NCBI GenBank assembly: GCA_045627365.1 | Contig: JAZQNN010000019.1 | Coordinates: forward strand, 1-24,743 | Length of the DNA stretch: 24,743 nt | Source: RGIG5612 sp045627365 | GTDB lineage: Bacteria; Bacillota; Clostridia; Lachnospirales; Lachnospiraceae | Direction: 5' to 3' | In this document: in pieces, positions 14,923 through 22,578 of the stretch | Position numbering within the stretch: position 1 is the stretch's first letter | How the letters are laid out: every line of letters starts with the position of its first letter | Translations under genes and position numbers: made by a program | The notes under the pieces: model-generated | Told to the model about the DNA's origin: nothing | Database searches by the model: none | Seen by the model: only the letters and a program-made list of their open reading frames with translations

Positions 14923-17427
14923 TTACAGATGTTTAACTTCCATATTTTCCTGCGGCTTCTTGAAGTTGTATACAGGAACGTTGTTCGGGGTGTTCCAAGC
15001 TGACTCTGTTGCGAACTCGGTCGGCTTGTCTCCAACGTAGTTCGGGCCTTCATAATCTTCCGGCTTAACAACATCATACAGGTCTGAGAAGTCAAGGCGG
15101 TTGACCTTGGTGTTCTCTGTAGGAATAGCGTCGTTCTCTCCGAGAGGATAGATCTTGCAAAGCATGGTCTTGATAGGAGCTCCGCCGTATCCTGTGGTCT
15201 GGTTATTGTAGCCTGACGGGATCAGCTGGTTAACGTTGATATCCCAGATACCGTAAAGGTTCGGTGCTGCGCCTTCTGTCTCCGGAAGCCACCAAGCGTG
15301 AGGGGCCATAGCGATCTTCTCGTGAACGACAGGGGTAACGTGGAGTTTACGTTTGCACTTGCCGCGAACGCCCTCGATCCATACCCACTGACCATCGTTA
15401 AGGCCAAGCTTCTCAGCGGTCTTCGGGTTAAGCTCAACGATCGGCTCCTGCTCGAACTGACGAAGCCATGGAATCTGTCTGTGCTCTGAATGGAACAGAG
15501 TCGGCATACGACGTCCGGTGATGAGGATGAGCGGATACTCAGCGTAGATCTCAGGTGTTGAGATCGGGCTCTCGATCGGCTCTTCGTAGCTTGCCAAAGG
15601 ATCTGCGCCGTATTTCTCAAGCAATGTTGAGTGAAGCTCGATCTTGCCGGTAGGTGTATTGAATCCAGGCTTGCCGTCTGCTCTTAAGAGGCCTTTCTCG
15701 TAGCGATAGTAGCCTGCGCATCCTGACGGATGATCCTTCGGAGCCATAGCCCATGGGCTCTCTGCGAGTTCGTCGAAGGTTTTGCCTGAAACGCTGATAC
15801 GGTCTGTGAACATATCCTTAAGTGTCGGCCATGGGCATGACTGAGGATTCAGTCTCTTTGCCAGCTCGAAAGCTACATCCCAGTGGCTGCGGCACTCGCC
15901 GACCTGGATCTGCTTGGTGATCGCATTAAGAGGAACACCTGTTGTGAATACAGAATCCTTCTCTGCAAATGTTGTGCCCGGAAGAACAAGGTCTGCGATT
16001 GCCTGGCAGGTCGGTGTCATGAATGTATCGGCAACAACGTTGAAGTCAAGCTTCTTAACTGCTTCGTAGTATCTGCGAACGTCCTGTGCGGTGCAGGCCA
16101 TGAAGTTGTTGGTGTACAGATAAAGTGAACGGATCGGGTAAGGTGTCTGAGTCTCCATCTGGGTCAGAACGTCGTCTGAAATAGCCCATGAACGGAAATT
16201 CTTAACCAGCGGATACTTATCGCAGCCGATACGTTTCTGGTTCATCTTGTCTACGAATGCCTGGCCGTAAAGCTGTACAGTCTCGGCTGTAGAATACGGA
16301 TAAATAGTTACTTTGTAAGGCGGACGGCTGATAACTTCACCACCCGGAACATCCAGATTGCCGGTGATTGCCCAAAGAGCATTCAGTGCCTGGAATGTAC
16401 CGATCGAGTTAGCACCGCAGTCAAGCGGCTGGCCCCAACGGATCGATGCCGGCTTAGCCTTAGCGTACATACGTGCTACCGCAACGATATCTTCTGCCTT
16501 AGCCCATGTGATCTCAGCGACCTTCTCAGGAGGATACTGCTGAACGCGCTCTTTGAGCTCGTCAAAGCCGTAGGTCCATTTCTCAACGAAATCGTGATCG
16601 TAGAGGTCTTCGTTAATGATTACGTTCAGCATACCGAGAGCAAGAGCTCCGTCAGTACCCGGACGGATCTGCAGCCACTTCTCTGCTCTTGTTGACATCC
16701 ATGTCTGACGCGGGTCAACAACAACGATCTTGGTGCCTCTCTTCATGAGGTCGATTACCCAGTGGCTTGAATAGTAGTGGTCTGCGCACTGGCTTCCCTT
16801 AGTTCCGCGTCCCCAGATGATCATCAGCTCAGGAACCTTGAATTCAGGGTCGTCATAACGCTCAGGTGTAAACTGTGCAGCATCTTCGAACTGGATGTCG
16901 CCGGCTACCATGTTCATTCCTGCAAGTCTCGGTGTGAAGCAGGAAATTCCTGAAAGTCCGAACAGTGTCCAGTTAGGGCTGCCGTATGCATATGCAAGAA
17001 AGATAAGAGAACCGCCGGCGTCACGGCCAGTGCCCTGTCCGAATACTACAGACTCAGCGCCGTACTCATCACGGAGTTTCTTAAACTTGTATTCAACTTC
17101 ATCAAGTGCTTCATCCCATGAGATGCGGCCCCATTTGCCGTCGCCTCTTGCGCCCATACGTCTCAGCGGATACTGAAGGCGGTTTGGATGATAAGCATAC
17201 TGTGTAAGAGCAAGAGCTCTCGGGCACAGACGTCCGTTAAGGAAAGGATGAGTTTCATCGCCCTCTACTTTGAGGAGCTTGCCGTCTTTGATGTAAAGTT
17301 CTACGCCGCAACCGCCGTGGCAGCCCGGGCCGCCTGACCAGGCACCGGTCTTAACGACTTTGGTTCCGTCTTCGAGATATCTGGTTCCCGGCTCGCATGA
17401 GCAGTAACCTTCGAAATTATTTCCCAT
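14923..17427 (-). CDS. Molybdopterin/tungstopterin oxidoreductase, acetylene hydratase/catechol dehydroxylase-like
   Basis: Catalytic subunit of the DMSO-reductase superfamily, 834 residues, with no Tat or Sec signal, so cytoplasmic. N-terminal Fe-S region: C36-x3-C40-x27-C68, but the position of the usual first cysteine (33) is Gly; CSC at 9-11 lies further out. Then the pterin domains: YGSPNW, SGISC (Cys163, likely Mo/W ligand), IWGRGTKGSQ, VVDPRQT, RPGTDGALALGM, and the C-terminal dinucleotide-binding domain starting near PLILITGRR. From memory, stretches such as LGMLNVIINEDLYD and ELKERVQQYPPEKVAEIT resemble acetylene hydratase, and the C-terminus resembles gut catechol dehydroxylases. 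The ferredoxin gene 37 bases upstream is the likely redox partner; no membrane anchor is encoded. The substrate is unknown. AGGAG lies 7 bases before the ATG. Confidence 0.9.
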   Translation of the reverse strand: MGNNFEGYCSCEPGTRYLEDGTKVVKTGAWSGGPGCHGGCGVELYIKDGKLLKVEGDETHPFLNGRLCPRALALTQYAYHPNRLQYPLRRMGARGDGKWGRISWDEALDEVEYKFKKLRDEYGAESVVFGQGTGRDAGGSLIFLAYAYGSPNWTLFGLSGISCFTPRLAGMNMVAGDIQFEDAAQFTPERYDDPEFKVPELMIIWGRGTKGSQCADHYYSSHWVIDLMKRGTKIVVVDPRQTWMSTRAEKWLQIRPGTDGALALGMLNVIINEDLYDHDFVEKWTYGFDELKERVQQYPPEKVAEITWAKAEDIVAVARMYAKAKPASIRWGQPLDCGANSIGTFQALNALWAITGNLDVPGGEVISRPPYKVTIYPYSTAETVQLYGQAFVDKMNQKRIGCDKYPLVKNFRSWAISDDVLTQMETQTPYPIRSLYLYTNNFMACTAQDVRRYYEAVKKLDFNVVADTFMTPTCQAIADLVLPGTTFAEKDSVFTTGVPLNAITKQIQVGECRSHWDVAFELAKRLNPQSCPWPTLKDMFTDRISVSGKTFDELAESPWAMAPKDHPSGCAGYYRYEKGLLRADGKPGFNTPTGKIELHSTLLEKYGADPLASYEEPIESPISTPEIYAEYPLILITGRRMPTLFHSEHRQIPWLRQFEQEPIVELNPKTAEKLGLNDGQWVWIEGVRGKCKRKLHVTPVVHEKIAMAPHAWWLPETEGAAPNLYGIWDINVNQLIPSGYNNQTTGYGGAPIKTMLCKIYPLGENDAIPTENTKVNRLDFSDLYDVVKPEDYEGPNYVGDKPTEFATESAWNTPNNVPVYNFKKPQENMEVKHL

Positions 17428-17464
17428 ATCTAATCTCCTATTATTTCAAATTGATGTCTGCAAA

Positions 17465-17794
17465 TTACTTGATGAAGATGATCGGCTTGATGCTTGCTGT
17501 CTTAGCCTCTTCCATCAGCTCCTCGGCTGTGCCGAACTTAATGCACTGCGCAAGGCAGTGCTTAACGCATGAAGGCTTTCCGCCGCCTGCGACTCTCTTA
17601 AGGCACAGGTTGCACATGTCTGTAACGTATGGAACGTAGTCGATCATGAGCTTGCTTTTTTCCTGCAGGATATGCTCAGTGATCTTGATTCCGAACTGGC
17701 CGGCATCGAGATGATTCTCCTGCTCGCAGGCAACTTCACAGGAATGGCATCCTGTGCAGTAATGCACATCAATCAGTAAACCAAACTTTTTCAT
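17465..17794 (-). CDS. Small 4Fe-4S electron-transfer subunit (DmsB-like, two clusters)
   Basis: 109-residue iron-sulfur protein that probably carries electrons to the molybdoenzyme encoded next. Cysteines: C13-x2-C16-x2-C19-x3-C23 and C61-x2-C64-x11-C76-x3-C80, plus C84. DmsB/NrfC-type subunits are about twice as long with four clusters, so this is a reduced version. The open frame runs up to 17851, but the ATG at 17794 is chosen because AGAGAGG lies 11 bases before it and the protein then begins MKKFGLLIDVHYC, as is usual for the family. First gene of a two-gene operon with a perfect TATAAT promoter. Confidence 0.92.
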   Translation of the reverse strand: MKKFGLLIDVHYCTGCHSCEVACEQENHLDAGQFGIKITEHILQEKSKLMIDYVPYVTDMCNLCLKRVAGGGKPSCVKHCLAQCIKFGTAEELMEEAKTASIKPIIFIK

Positions 17795-17875
17795 AAAAAA
17801 ATCTACCTCTCTCTTTTCTAAAATCAATAGATATTGATTGTATACAAACAAGGCACTACGTGCCCATTTGGGTTA

Positions 17876-17905
17876 ATTATACAACAAAACCTGTGCAAAT
17901 GTCGA
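17876..17905 (-). promoter_or_regulatory. Promoter of the ferredoxin/molybdoenzyme operon
   Basis: Minus-strand TCGACA (17900-17905, 5 of 6 matches to TTGACA), an 18-base spacer and a perfect TATAAT (17876-17881). Most of the spacer is the 3' arm of the upstream 16-bp inverted repeat. The predicted leader is about 75 bases. Confidence 0.75.
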
Positions 17906-17932
17906 GCCAAAAAAGGCATTTGCACAGGTTTT
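17886..17932 (-). terminator. 16-bp inverted repeat: terminator of the cysS-chr operon overlapping the next promoter
   Basis: The arms AAAACCTGTGCAAATG and CATTTGCACAGGTTTT are perfect complements with a 15-base loop, 17 bases after the last chromate-transporter gene. On the minus strand TTTTGTTG follows, a modest U tract. It probably terminates the operon, but the 3' arm lies between the -35 and -10 of the next promoter, so it could also act as a regulator binding site. Confidence 0.7.
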
Positions 17933-17949
17933 TAAGCTTCAAAAAAACT

Positions 17950-18540
17950 TTATAACTTGAAAATAATTCCTATAATTGCGCACAGCGCGATGTACGCGAT
18001 CGGGTGGACGTTCTTAAGCGGTTTGAATCTCATCAGGAACAAAACGACGGCAAATACTATCACGCACACCCAGTTCACGTGCGTGAAAACTTCACCGAGG
18101 CGCGCGAACATGGACAGCGTAACTTCTTCCACATCGAAGAATACCGAGAGGATGACGCCGAAGCCGGCAGATGCGATGAGCGCGGTCGATGCCGGACGCA
18201 GGAGCTCGAACGTGCCGTTTACGAAGCGGTTGGTCCTGAATTTGTCAAGCAGTCTGGCAACGACCAGTATTACAAGAAATGACGGCAAAACCAGGCTGAG
18301 TGCAGTGAGGATCCCTCCGTAAAGATGCCCCGTTGTCGTGTATCCGGCATAGGTTGCCATATTGACGCCGATCGGGCCCGGTGTGGACTCTGAAATTGCC
18401 AGCATATCGAGGATCTCATCGTGCGTGAACCAGCCGAATTTGTCGCTCATCTCATAAAGGAACGGGATCGTCGCAAGGCCGCCGCCTATTGAGAAAAGGC
18501 CTGTCTTGAAGTAGCTCCAGCACAGGAGAAGAAGGATCAT
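17950..18540 (-). CDS. Chromate-transporter family protein, half-size subunit
   Basis: Membrane protein of the CHR family, 196 residues with about six hydrophobic segments. It carries the N-terminal CHR motifs FSIGGGLATIPFL and ESTPGPIGVNMATYAGY. Half-size CHR proteins work as a pair encoded side by side, and the partner is directly upstream with a 4-base overlap (ATGA). A strong AAGGAGG precedes the ATG. Chromate export is the family's named function, but for many anaerobes the real anion is not known. Last gene of the cysS operon. Confidence 0.92.
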   Translation of the reverse strand: MILLLLCWSYFKTGLFSIGGGLATIPFLYEMSDKFGWFTHDEILDMLAISESTPGPIGVNMATYAGYTTTGHLYGGILTALSLVLPSFLVILVVARLLDKFRTNRFVNGTFELLRPASTALIASAGFGVILSVFFDVEEVTLSMFARLGEVFTHVNWVCVIVFAVVLFLMRFKPLKNVHPIAYIALCAIIGIIFKL

Positions 18541-19166
18541 TTGCCTGCCTCCTTCCCGGTCTCAGGCTTTTTATTGCCTTTGATCAGCGTATAGATGATG
18601 CCGAGCGCGATTATCACCAGCACGATATAAACGGTCTGGAACGTTGTGAATGCCGCCACTATGAAGACCGCCGCGAAAACGATGATCGAGAGCACATCAA
18701 CCACGGTCTTTTTCAGGAAGTTGATGACCGCGTTCACGATAAGCGCGCACACCGCGATACGGATGCCTGCAAATGCTCTCTGCACATACACATTGTCGTA
18801 GAAATTGCTGAGCACCGACGCGATGATAAGAATAATGATTATCGACGGCGTTACCACACCGAGCGTGGCCGCGAGGCTCCCGAAAAAGCCTTTTTTCTTA
18901 TGTCCTACAAAGGTCGAAACATTGACCGCTATTACGCCGGGTGTGATCTGTGAGATCGCCATATAGTCAAGAAGGTCTTCGCCGGTTATCCACTTTTTCT
19001 TGTCGACCAGTTCCCTTTGCAGTATCGATATCATGGCGTATCCGCCACCAAATGTGCAGGCTCCGACCTTGAACATAGTCCAAAAAAGGTCCAGACACTC
19101 CATCAGAGTACTGGATCCTTTCTTTGATGTATTTACTTCGTTTGATTCTGTCTTACTATTTCCCAT
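18537..19166 (-). CDS. Chromate-transporter family protein, half-size subunit
   Basis: Second half-size CHR protein (209 residues). Motifs: ACTFGGGYAMISIL and ITPGVIAVNVSTFVGHKKKGF, with a basic C-terminal tail. The ATG at 19166 has AGGA 8 bases upstream and overlaps the rlmB 3' end by 34 bases; a later ATG at 19103 (MECLDLF, AAAGGA upstream) is possible and would remove a 21-residue Ser/Lys-rich extension. Together with the downstream gene it would form the heteromeric transporter. Substrate inferred only from family. Confidence 0.9.
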   Translation of the reverse strand: MGNSKTESNEVNTSKKGSSTLMECLDLFWTMFKVGACTFGGGYAMISILQRELVDKKKWITGEDLLDYMAISQITPGVIAVNVSTFVGHKKKGFFGSLAATLGVVTPSIIIILIIASVLSNFYDNVYVQRAFAGIRIAVCALIVNAVINFLKKTVVDVLSIIVFAAVFIVAAFTTFQTVYIVLVIIALGIIYTLIKGNKKPETGKEAGK

Positions 19167-19870
19167 GCCAAAATTCCTGCCGCGACCGATGCATTCAGGG
19201 AATCGATATCTCCCTTCATCGGGATGCGGGCCGTAAAATCACATTTTTCTCTGACCAGGCGGCTTACGCCTTCGCCTTCGTTGCCGATAACAAGGCCGAT
19301 CGCGCCCTTCATGTTAACGTTGTACATTATGTCGCCGTCCATGTCGGCGCAAACGAACCAGATGCCCTTTTCCTTGAGATAATCAATTGTCTGCGCAACA
19401 TTGGTGACCTTGGCAACGAGCGTGTGGTACACAGCGCCTGCCGATGCCTTGGCAACGGTCGCGTTGACTGTCGCGCTTCTGTGCTTCGGAATGATCACTC
19501 CGTGGGCTCCCGCAAGATTGGCAGAACGGATGATCGCGCCCAGGTTGTGCGGGTCCTCCACTCCGTCAAGCACGAATATGAAAGGCGGCTCGCCCTTCTC
19601 CTCGGCCCTTGCCAGAATGTCGTCAACTTCTGCATATGTCACTGCAGAAAGGTTAAGGATAACGCCCTGGTGGCGGCCGGTCTCGCTCATCTCATTGAGC
19701 TTCTCCTTTGGCACGAAAACCGTCAGAATGCCCTTATTTCTGGCCATTCCCACGATAACGTTGATCGGGCCGTCCTTGAGGCCTTCCTGAACGTACAGCT
19801 TATCTACGTTTGTATTTGTCTTGAGCGCCTCCGTTACGGGATTGCGCCCTTCAACCATCAATTCACTCAT
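19133..19870 (-). CDS. rlmB: 23S rRNA 2'-O-ribose methyltransferase of the TrmH/RlmB family
   Basis: SPOUT-fold methyltransferase that methylates a guanosine ribose in 23S rRNA (G2251 in E. coli RlmB). Motif 1 is near NLGAIIRSANLAGAHGV (about residues 109-125), motif 2 IGNEGEGVS (about 195-203) and motif 3 IPMKGDIDSLNASVAAGI (about 216-233); the N-terminal VEGRNPVTEAL belongs to the substrate-binding domain. The frame is open to a TTG at 19921, but the ATG at 19870 has AGGTG 6 bases before it and gives the usual 245-residue protein, overlapping mrnC by 8 bases. The cysS-mrnC-rlmB order is classic in Firmicutes. Confidence 0.94.
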   Translation of the reverse strand: MSELMVEGRNPVTEALKTNTNVDKLYVQEGLKDGPINVIVGMARNKGILTVFVPKEKLNEMSETGRHQGVILNLSAVTYAEVDDILARAEEKGEPPFIFVLDGVEDPHNLGAIIRSANLAGAHGVIIPKHRSATVNATVAKASAGAVYHTLVAKVTNVAQTIDYLKEKGIWFVCADMDGDIMYNVNMKGAIGLVIGNEGEGVSRLVREKCDFTARIPMKGDIDSLNASVAAGILAWEIVRQNQTK

Positions 19871-20285
19871 TGCCGTCACCTTTCCCGGCTTTTTCCGATT
19901 CTTTAAGGAGCCTGATCCCAAGTGTTACAAGTTCCCAGACCCTTGCTTCATTTCCATCGAGATAAAGATATCCGAGCAAAGCCTCCAGCCCTGTTGCGCG
20001 GCGGTACTCGCTGATGGTGCATGTGTGCGGTGCGGAAACCGATTTGGCGTTCCTGCCGCGCTTGAAGATATGCATCTCCTGCTCGGTAAACTCATCGCTT
20101 AAAAGCTCCGCCATCACAGCCTGCCTCGTCGCTCTTGAAAGCTCCTTGGCAGCCTTATTTACCTCATTGGGATTCGTATTGTGCTCCTGAAGAGCGTACG
20201 TCCTGACAGCCAGTTCGTAAACCGAATCGCCGACATACGCAAGCGTCAGGCTCGATACACTTGCCGGATCTATTTTCTGTGCCAC
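19863..20285 (-). CDS. mrnC: Mini-ribonuclease 3
   Basis: Dimeric RNase III-like nuclease without a double-stranded RNA-binding domain; it trims 23S rRNA precursors. The signature LAYVGDSVYELAVR contains catalytic Asp20, and GLEALLGYLYL contains the paired acidic residue Glu101. 140 residues is a normal length. It starts with GTG at 20285, with GAGAGG 7 bases upstream, and overlaps the cysS end by 16 bases, so translation is probably coupled. Confidence 0.95.
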   Translation of the reverse strand: MAQKIDPASVSSLTLAYVGDSVYELAVRTYALQEHNTNPNEVNKAAKELSRATRQAVMAELLSDEFTEQEMHIFKRGRNAKSVSAPHTCTISEYRRATGLEALLGYLYLDGNEARVWELVTLGIRLLKESEKAGKGDGNE

Positions 20286-21688
20286 TTAACGCCCTCTCTG
20301 GTGTCTTCAAGTACGATGCCCATATCAAGGAGCTGGTTTCTGATAGCGTCTGCTTTTGCAAAATCCTTGGCCTTCCTTGCGGCCTGTCTTTCTGCGATCA
20401 GTGCTTCAACTTCCTCTTCAAGGCTGTCTTCTTTGCGTTCAACAACAAGTCCTAAAATATCGCACAGCATTACAAGACGCTCTTTGGCAAGCCCTACAAA
20501 TGCCAGTGATGAGCCGTCTCCTACTGCCGAATTGATCGCTCTTACGAAATCGAATACAGCCGAGATCGCGTCTGCCGTATTGCAGTCGTCATCCATTGCT
20601 GCCTCGAACTGCCTGATATATTCTGCTCCGAAGTCCTGATCCTCTCCTTCTGCGAAAGCTTCCGGTCTGCTGCCGGCATTTGCCAGAATGAAATCAAGGT
20701 TAGCAACTGTATTAAGGATCCTTCCGAGACCTGCCTTAGCGCTTTCCATAAGGTCGTCCGAGAAGTTCAGCGGGCTCCTGTAATGCGCGCTCAGCATGAA
20801 GAATCTGAGCACCATCGGATCGTACTTGGCGGTGATATCGCGTACATTGAAGAAGTTGCCTAAGGATTTGCTCATCTTGCTTCCGTTGATGTTCAGGAAG
20901 CCGTTGTGCATCCAGTACTTGGAGAATGTGACTCCGTTGGCAGCCTCTGACTGTGCGATCTCATTCTCGTGGTGCGGGAAGATAAGGTCCTCGCCGCCGG
21001 CGTGGATATCGATCTCGTCGCCTAAGTATTTCTTGGCCATGACTGAGCACTCGATGTGCCAGCCCGGACGTCCGTCCGAATACGGGCTCGGCCATGAAGG
21101 CTCGCCTTCCTTCTTCGGTTTCCAAAGTACGAAGTCAGCAGGATCTTCCTTCTCGTCCTCGCCGGTCACCTTAAGTGCGTGGGACTCTGCCCTGTGTCCG
21201 CTTTCCATGCTGGAAAGGTCTTTCTTGGAAAGCTTTCCGTAGTCCTTGAACATATGGGTACGATAATAAACCGTGCCGTTCTTAACGTAAGCGTAGCCCT
21301 TGTCGATCAGCGTCTGGATCATATCGAGCATGCCGTCGATCTCCTTGGTCGCCTGCGGCGCGGTCGTTGCCGGCTTGATGTTAAGAGCAGCCATGTCCTT
21401 CAGGCACTCTGCGATGTAACGAGTGGAGATCTCGTCGGCGGTCACGCCTTCCTTGATAGCCGCTGCGATGATCTTGTCATCGACATCGGTGAAATTGGAT
21501 ACATAATTGACCTCGTATCCCTTGTATTCAAGGTATCTGCGGAATGTGTCAAATACGATCATCGGTCTTGCGTTTCCGATGTGTATATAGCTGTATACGG
21601 TCGGGCCGCATACGTACATTTTGATCTTGCCCGGCTCGAGAGGCTTAAGCTCCTCTTTTCTGGCCTTCATTGTGTTATAAATCAGCAT
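20270..21688 (-). CDS. cysS: Cysteinyl-tRNA synthetase
   Basis: Class I synthetase that charges tRNA-Cys. All landmarks are present: MYVCGPTVY with zinc ligand C27, HIGN (36-39), WHIECSVMA (C214), FPHHENEIAQSE (H239, E243) and KMSKS (271-275), followed by the DALR-type helical C-terminal region. 472 residues, standard length. The ATG at 21688 has TAGGA upstream. Its promoter lies in the end of pnuC, and the leader of about 45 bases is too short for a T-box, which many Firmicute synthetase genes have. Confidence 0.98.
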   Translation of the reverse strand: MLIYNTMKARKEELKPLEPGKIKMYVCGPTVYSYIHIGNARPMIVFDTFRRYLEYKGYEVNYVSNFTDVDDKIIAAAIKEGVTADEISTRYIAECLKDMAALNIKPATTAPQATKEIDGMLDMIQTLIDKGYAYVKNGTVYYRTHMFKDYGKLSKKDLSSMESGHRAESHALKVTGEDEKEDPADFVLWKPKKEGEPSWPSPYSDGRPGWHIECSVMAKKYLGDEIDIHAGGEDLIFPHHENEIAQSEAANGVTFSKYWMHNGFLNINGSKMSKSLGNFFNVRDITAKYDPMVLRFFMLSAHYRSPLNFSDDLMESAKAGLGRILNTVANLDFILANAGSRPEAFAEGEDQDFGAEYIRQFEAAMDDDCNTADAISAVFDFVRAINSAVGDGSSLAFVGLAKERLVMLCDILGLVVERKEDSLEEEVEALIAERQAARKAKDFAKADAIRNQLLDMGIVLEDTREGVKWHRK

Positions 21689-21735
21689 ATATAATCCTAC
21701 TTTCTTTTAGTTCTTCTCAAGAGACTAACTAATTT

Positions 21736-21763
21736 AGTTTATCAGTTACTATTCTTTTGTCAA
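21736..21763 (-). promoter_or_regulatory. cysS operon promoter inside the pnuC 3' end
   Basis: Minus-strand perfect TTGACA (21758-21763) lies in the last codons of the PnuC gene, followed by a 16-base spacer and TAAACT (21736-21741) with an upstream TGA (extended -10). The predicted leader is about 40-45 bases. No terminator is visible after pnuC, so some read-through into cysS is likely. Confidence 0.65.
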
Positions 21764-22573
21764 GCCGGAGCCCGTCTCCGGCTCCGTACAGACGGTCTCC
21801 TCCGTCCTATGTGAGCGAATGTATTTCGTCCATTTGATGTATCCGTATGTCGAATTCGTCAGGTATCCTGCCTTAAGCACCAGAAGTACGTACTGGCCTG
21901 ATAAGACATTGATCGCCGCCTCCAGGAGGCTGCTGATGATCCAGGCGATCCACTGTTCCCTGATCCTGAACAGGATGAACAGTCCGTTGCAGATGCCGGC
22001 CGCCGATGCGCACGCGTCAAGATAACATACGATGACCTCAAGCACTTCATTTCCGCCGAAAAGGTCGGTCCCAAGGTCGATCCTTGTAAGGAGATACCCC
22101 ACGCCCAAAGTCCACACAACGATCGCCGCGATGATGCCGGCCTCTGCCCAGCCGCTTAATTTGCGGACTATGGTCAGCTCCTTCTTCTGCTCATCCGGAT
22201 GCTTGTTCCACTGAACGAAGCTGATGATATCAACCGGTATCCAGAAGAACAGCGTGGTCGCCATCGTGGCAAATCTGTACGCCAGCACAACGCAGATCGC
22301 GATCTCCAGCACCTCGACTACGAGCGAGACCATGAAGTTCCATTTGCTCTGCTTGGATATCAGGAGTTCGCACAGGATGTTGAAGAACGTGTCGGCCAGA
22401 TAAAGGGCCATAACAAGCCCTCCGTTTATGCCGTTGACGTCCTCCTCCGGGAACAAAAAGGCGAATACTACCGCCAGGATGAGTATCCCGAAGAACCATA
22501 TTTTCTCGTATAAAGTGAAAAAGTGCCACAGTGATGCGGCCCTTTCTCTGAATGTCTTCTTATCTGTAGTCAT
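21749..22573 (-). CDS. pnuC: PnuC-family vitamin transporter (nicotinamide riboside-like)
   Basis: Integral membrane transporter of the PnuC family, which passes nicotinamide riboside or a related vitamin (some members thiamine or riboflavin). About seven or eight hydrophobic segments; family features are FFWIPVDIISFVQWNKH, the REQWIAWIISSLLE segment and the C-terminal NSTYGYIKWTKY. 274 residues. The frame opens with a TTG at 22582, but the ATG at 22573 is preferred, with GGGAG about 10 bases upstream. It starts 5 bases after the Na/Pi cotransporter stop, so the two are co-transcribed. No NAD, thiamine or FMN riboswitch is visible, so the substrate is open. Confidence 0.88.
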   Translation of the reverse strand: MTTDKKTFRERAASLWHFFTLYEKIWFFGILILAVVFAFLFPEEDVNGINGGLVMALYLADTFFNILCELLISKQSKWNFMVSLVVEVLEIAICVVLAYRFATMATTLFFWIPVDIISFVQWNKHPDEQKKELTIVRKLSGWAEAGIIAAIVVWTLGVGYLLTRIDLGTDLFGGNEVLEVIVCYLDACASAAGICNGLFILFRIREQWIAWIISSLLEAAINVLSGQYVLLVLKAGYLTNSTYGYIKWTKYIRSHRTEETVCTEPETGSGLTKE

Positions 22574-22578
22574 TTCAG

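Noticed and set aside
19124..19906. Plus-strand open frame of 260 codons over rlmB
   Set aside because: Antisense shadow; the minus strand carries all three SPOUT methyltransferase motifs.
21689..21748. T-box leader for cysS
   Set aside because: The promoter sits in the end of pnuC, leaving about 45 bases, too short for a T-box, and no T-box core sequence is visible.
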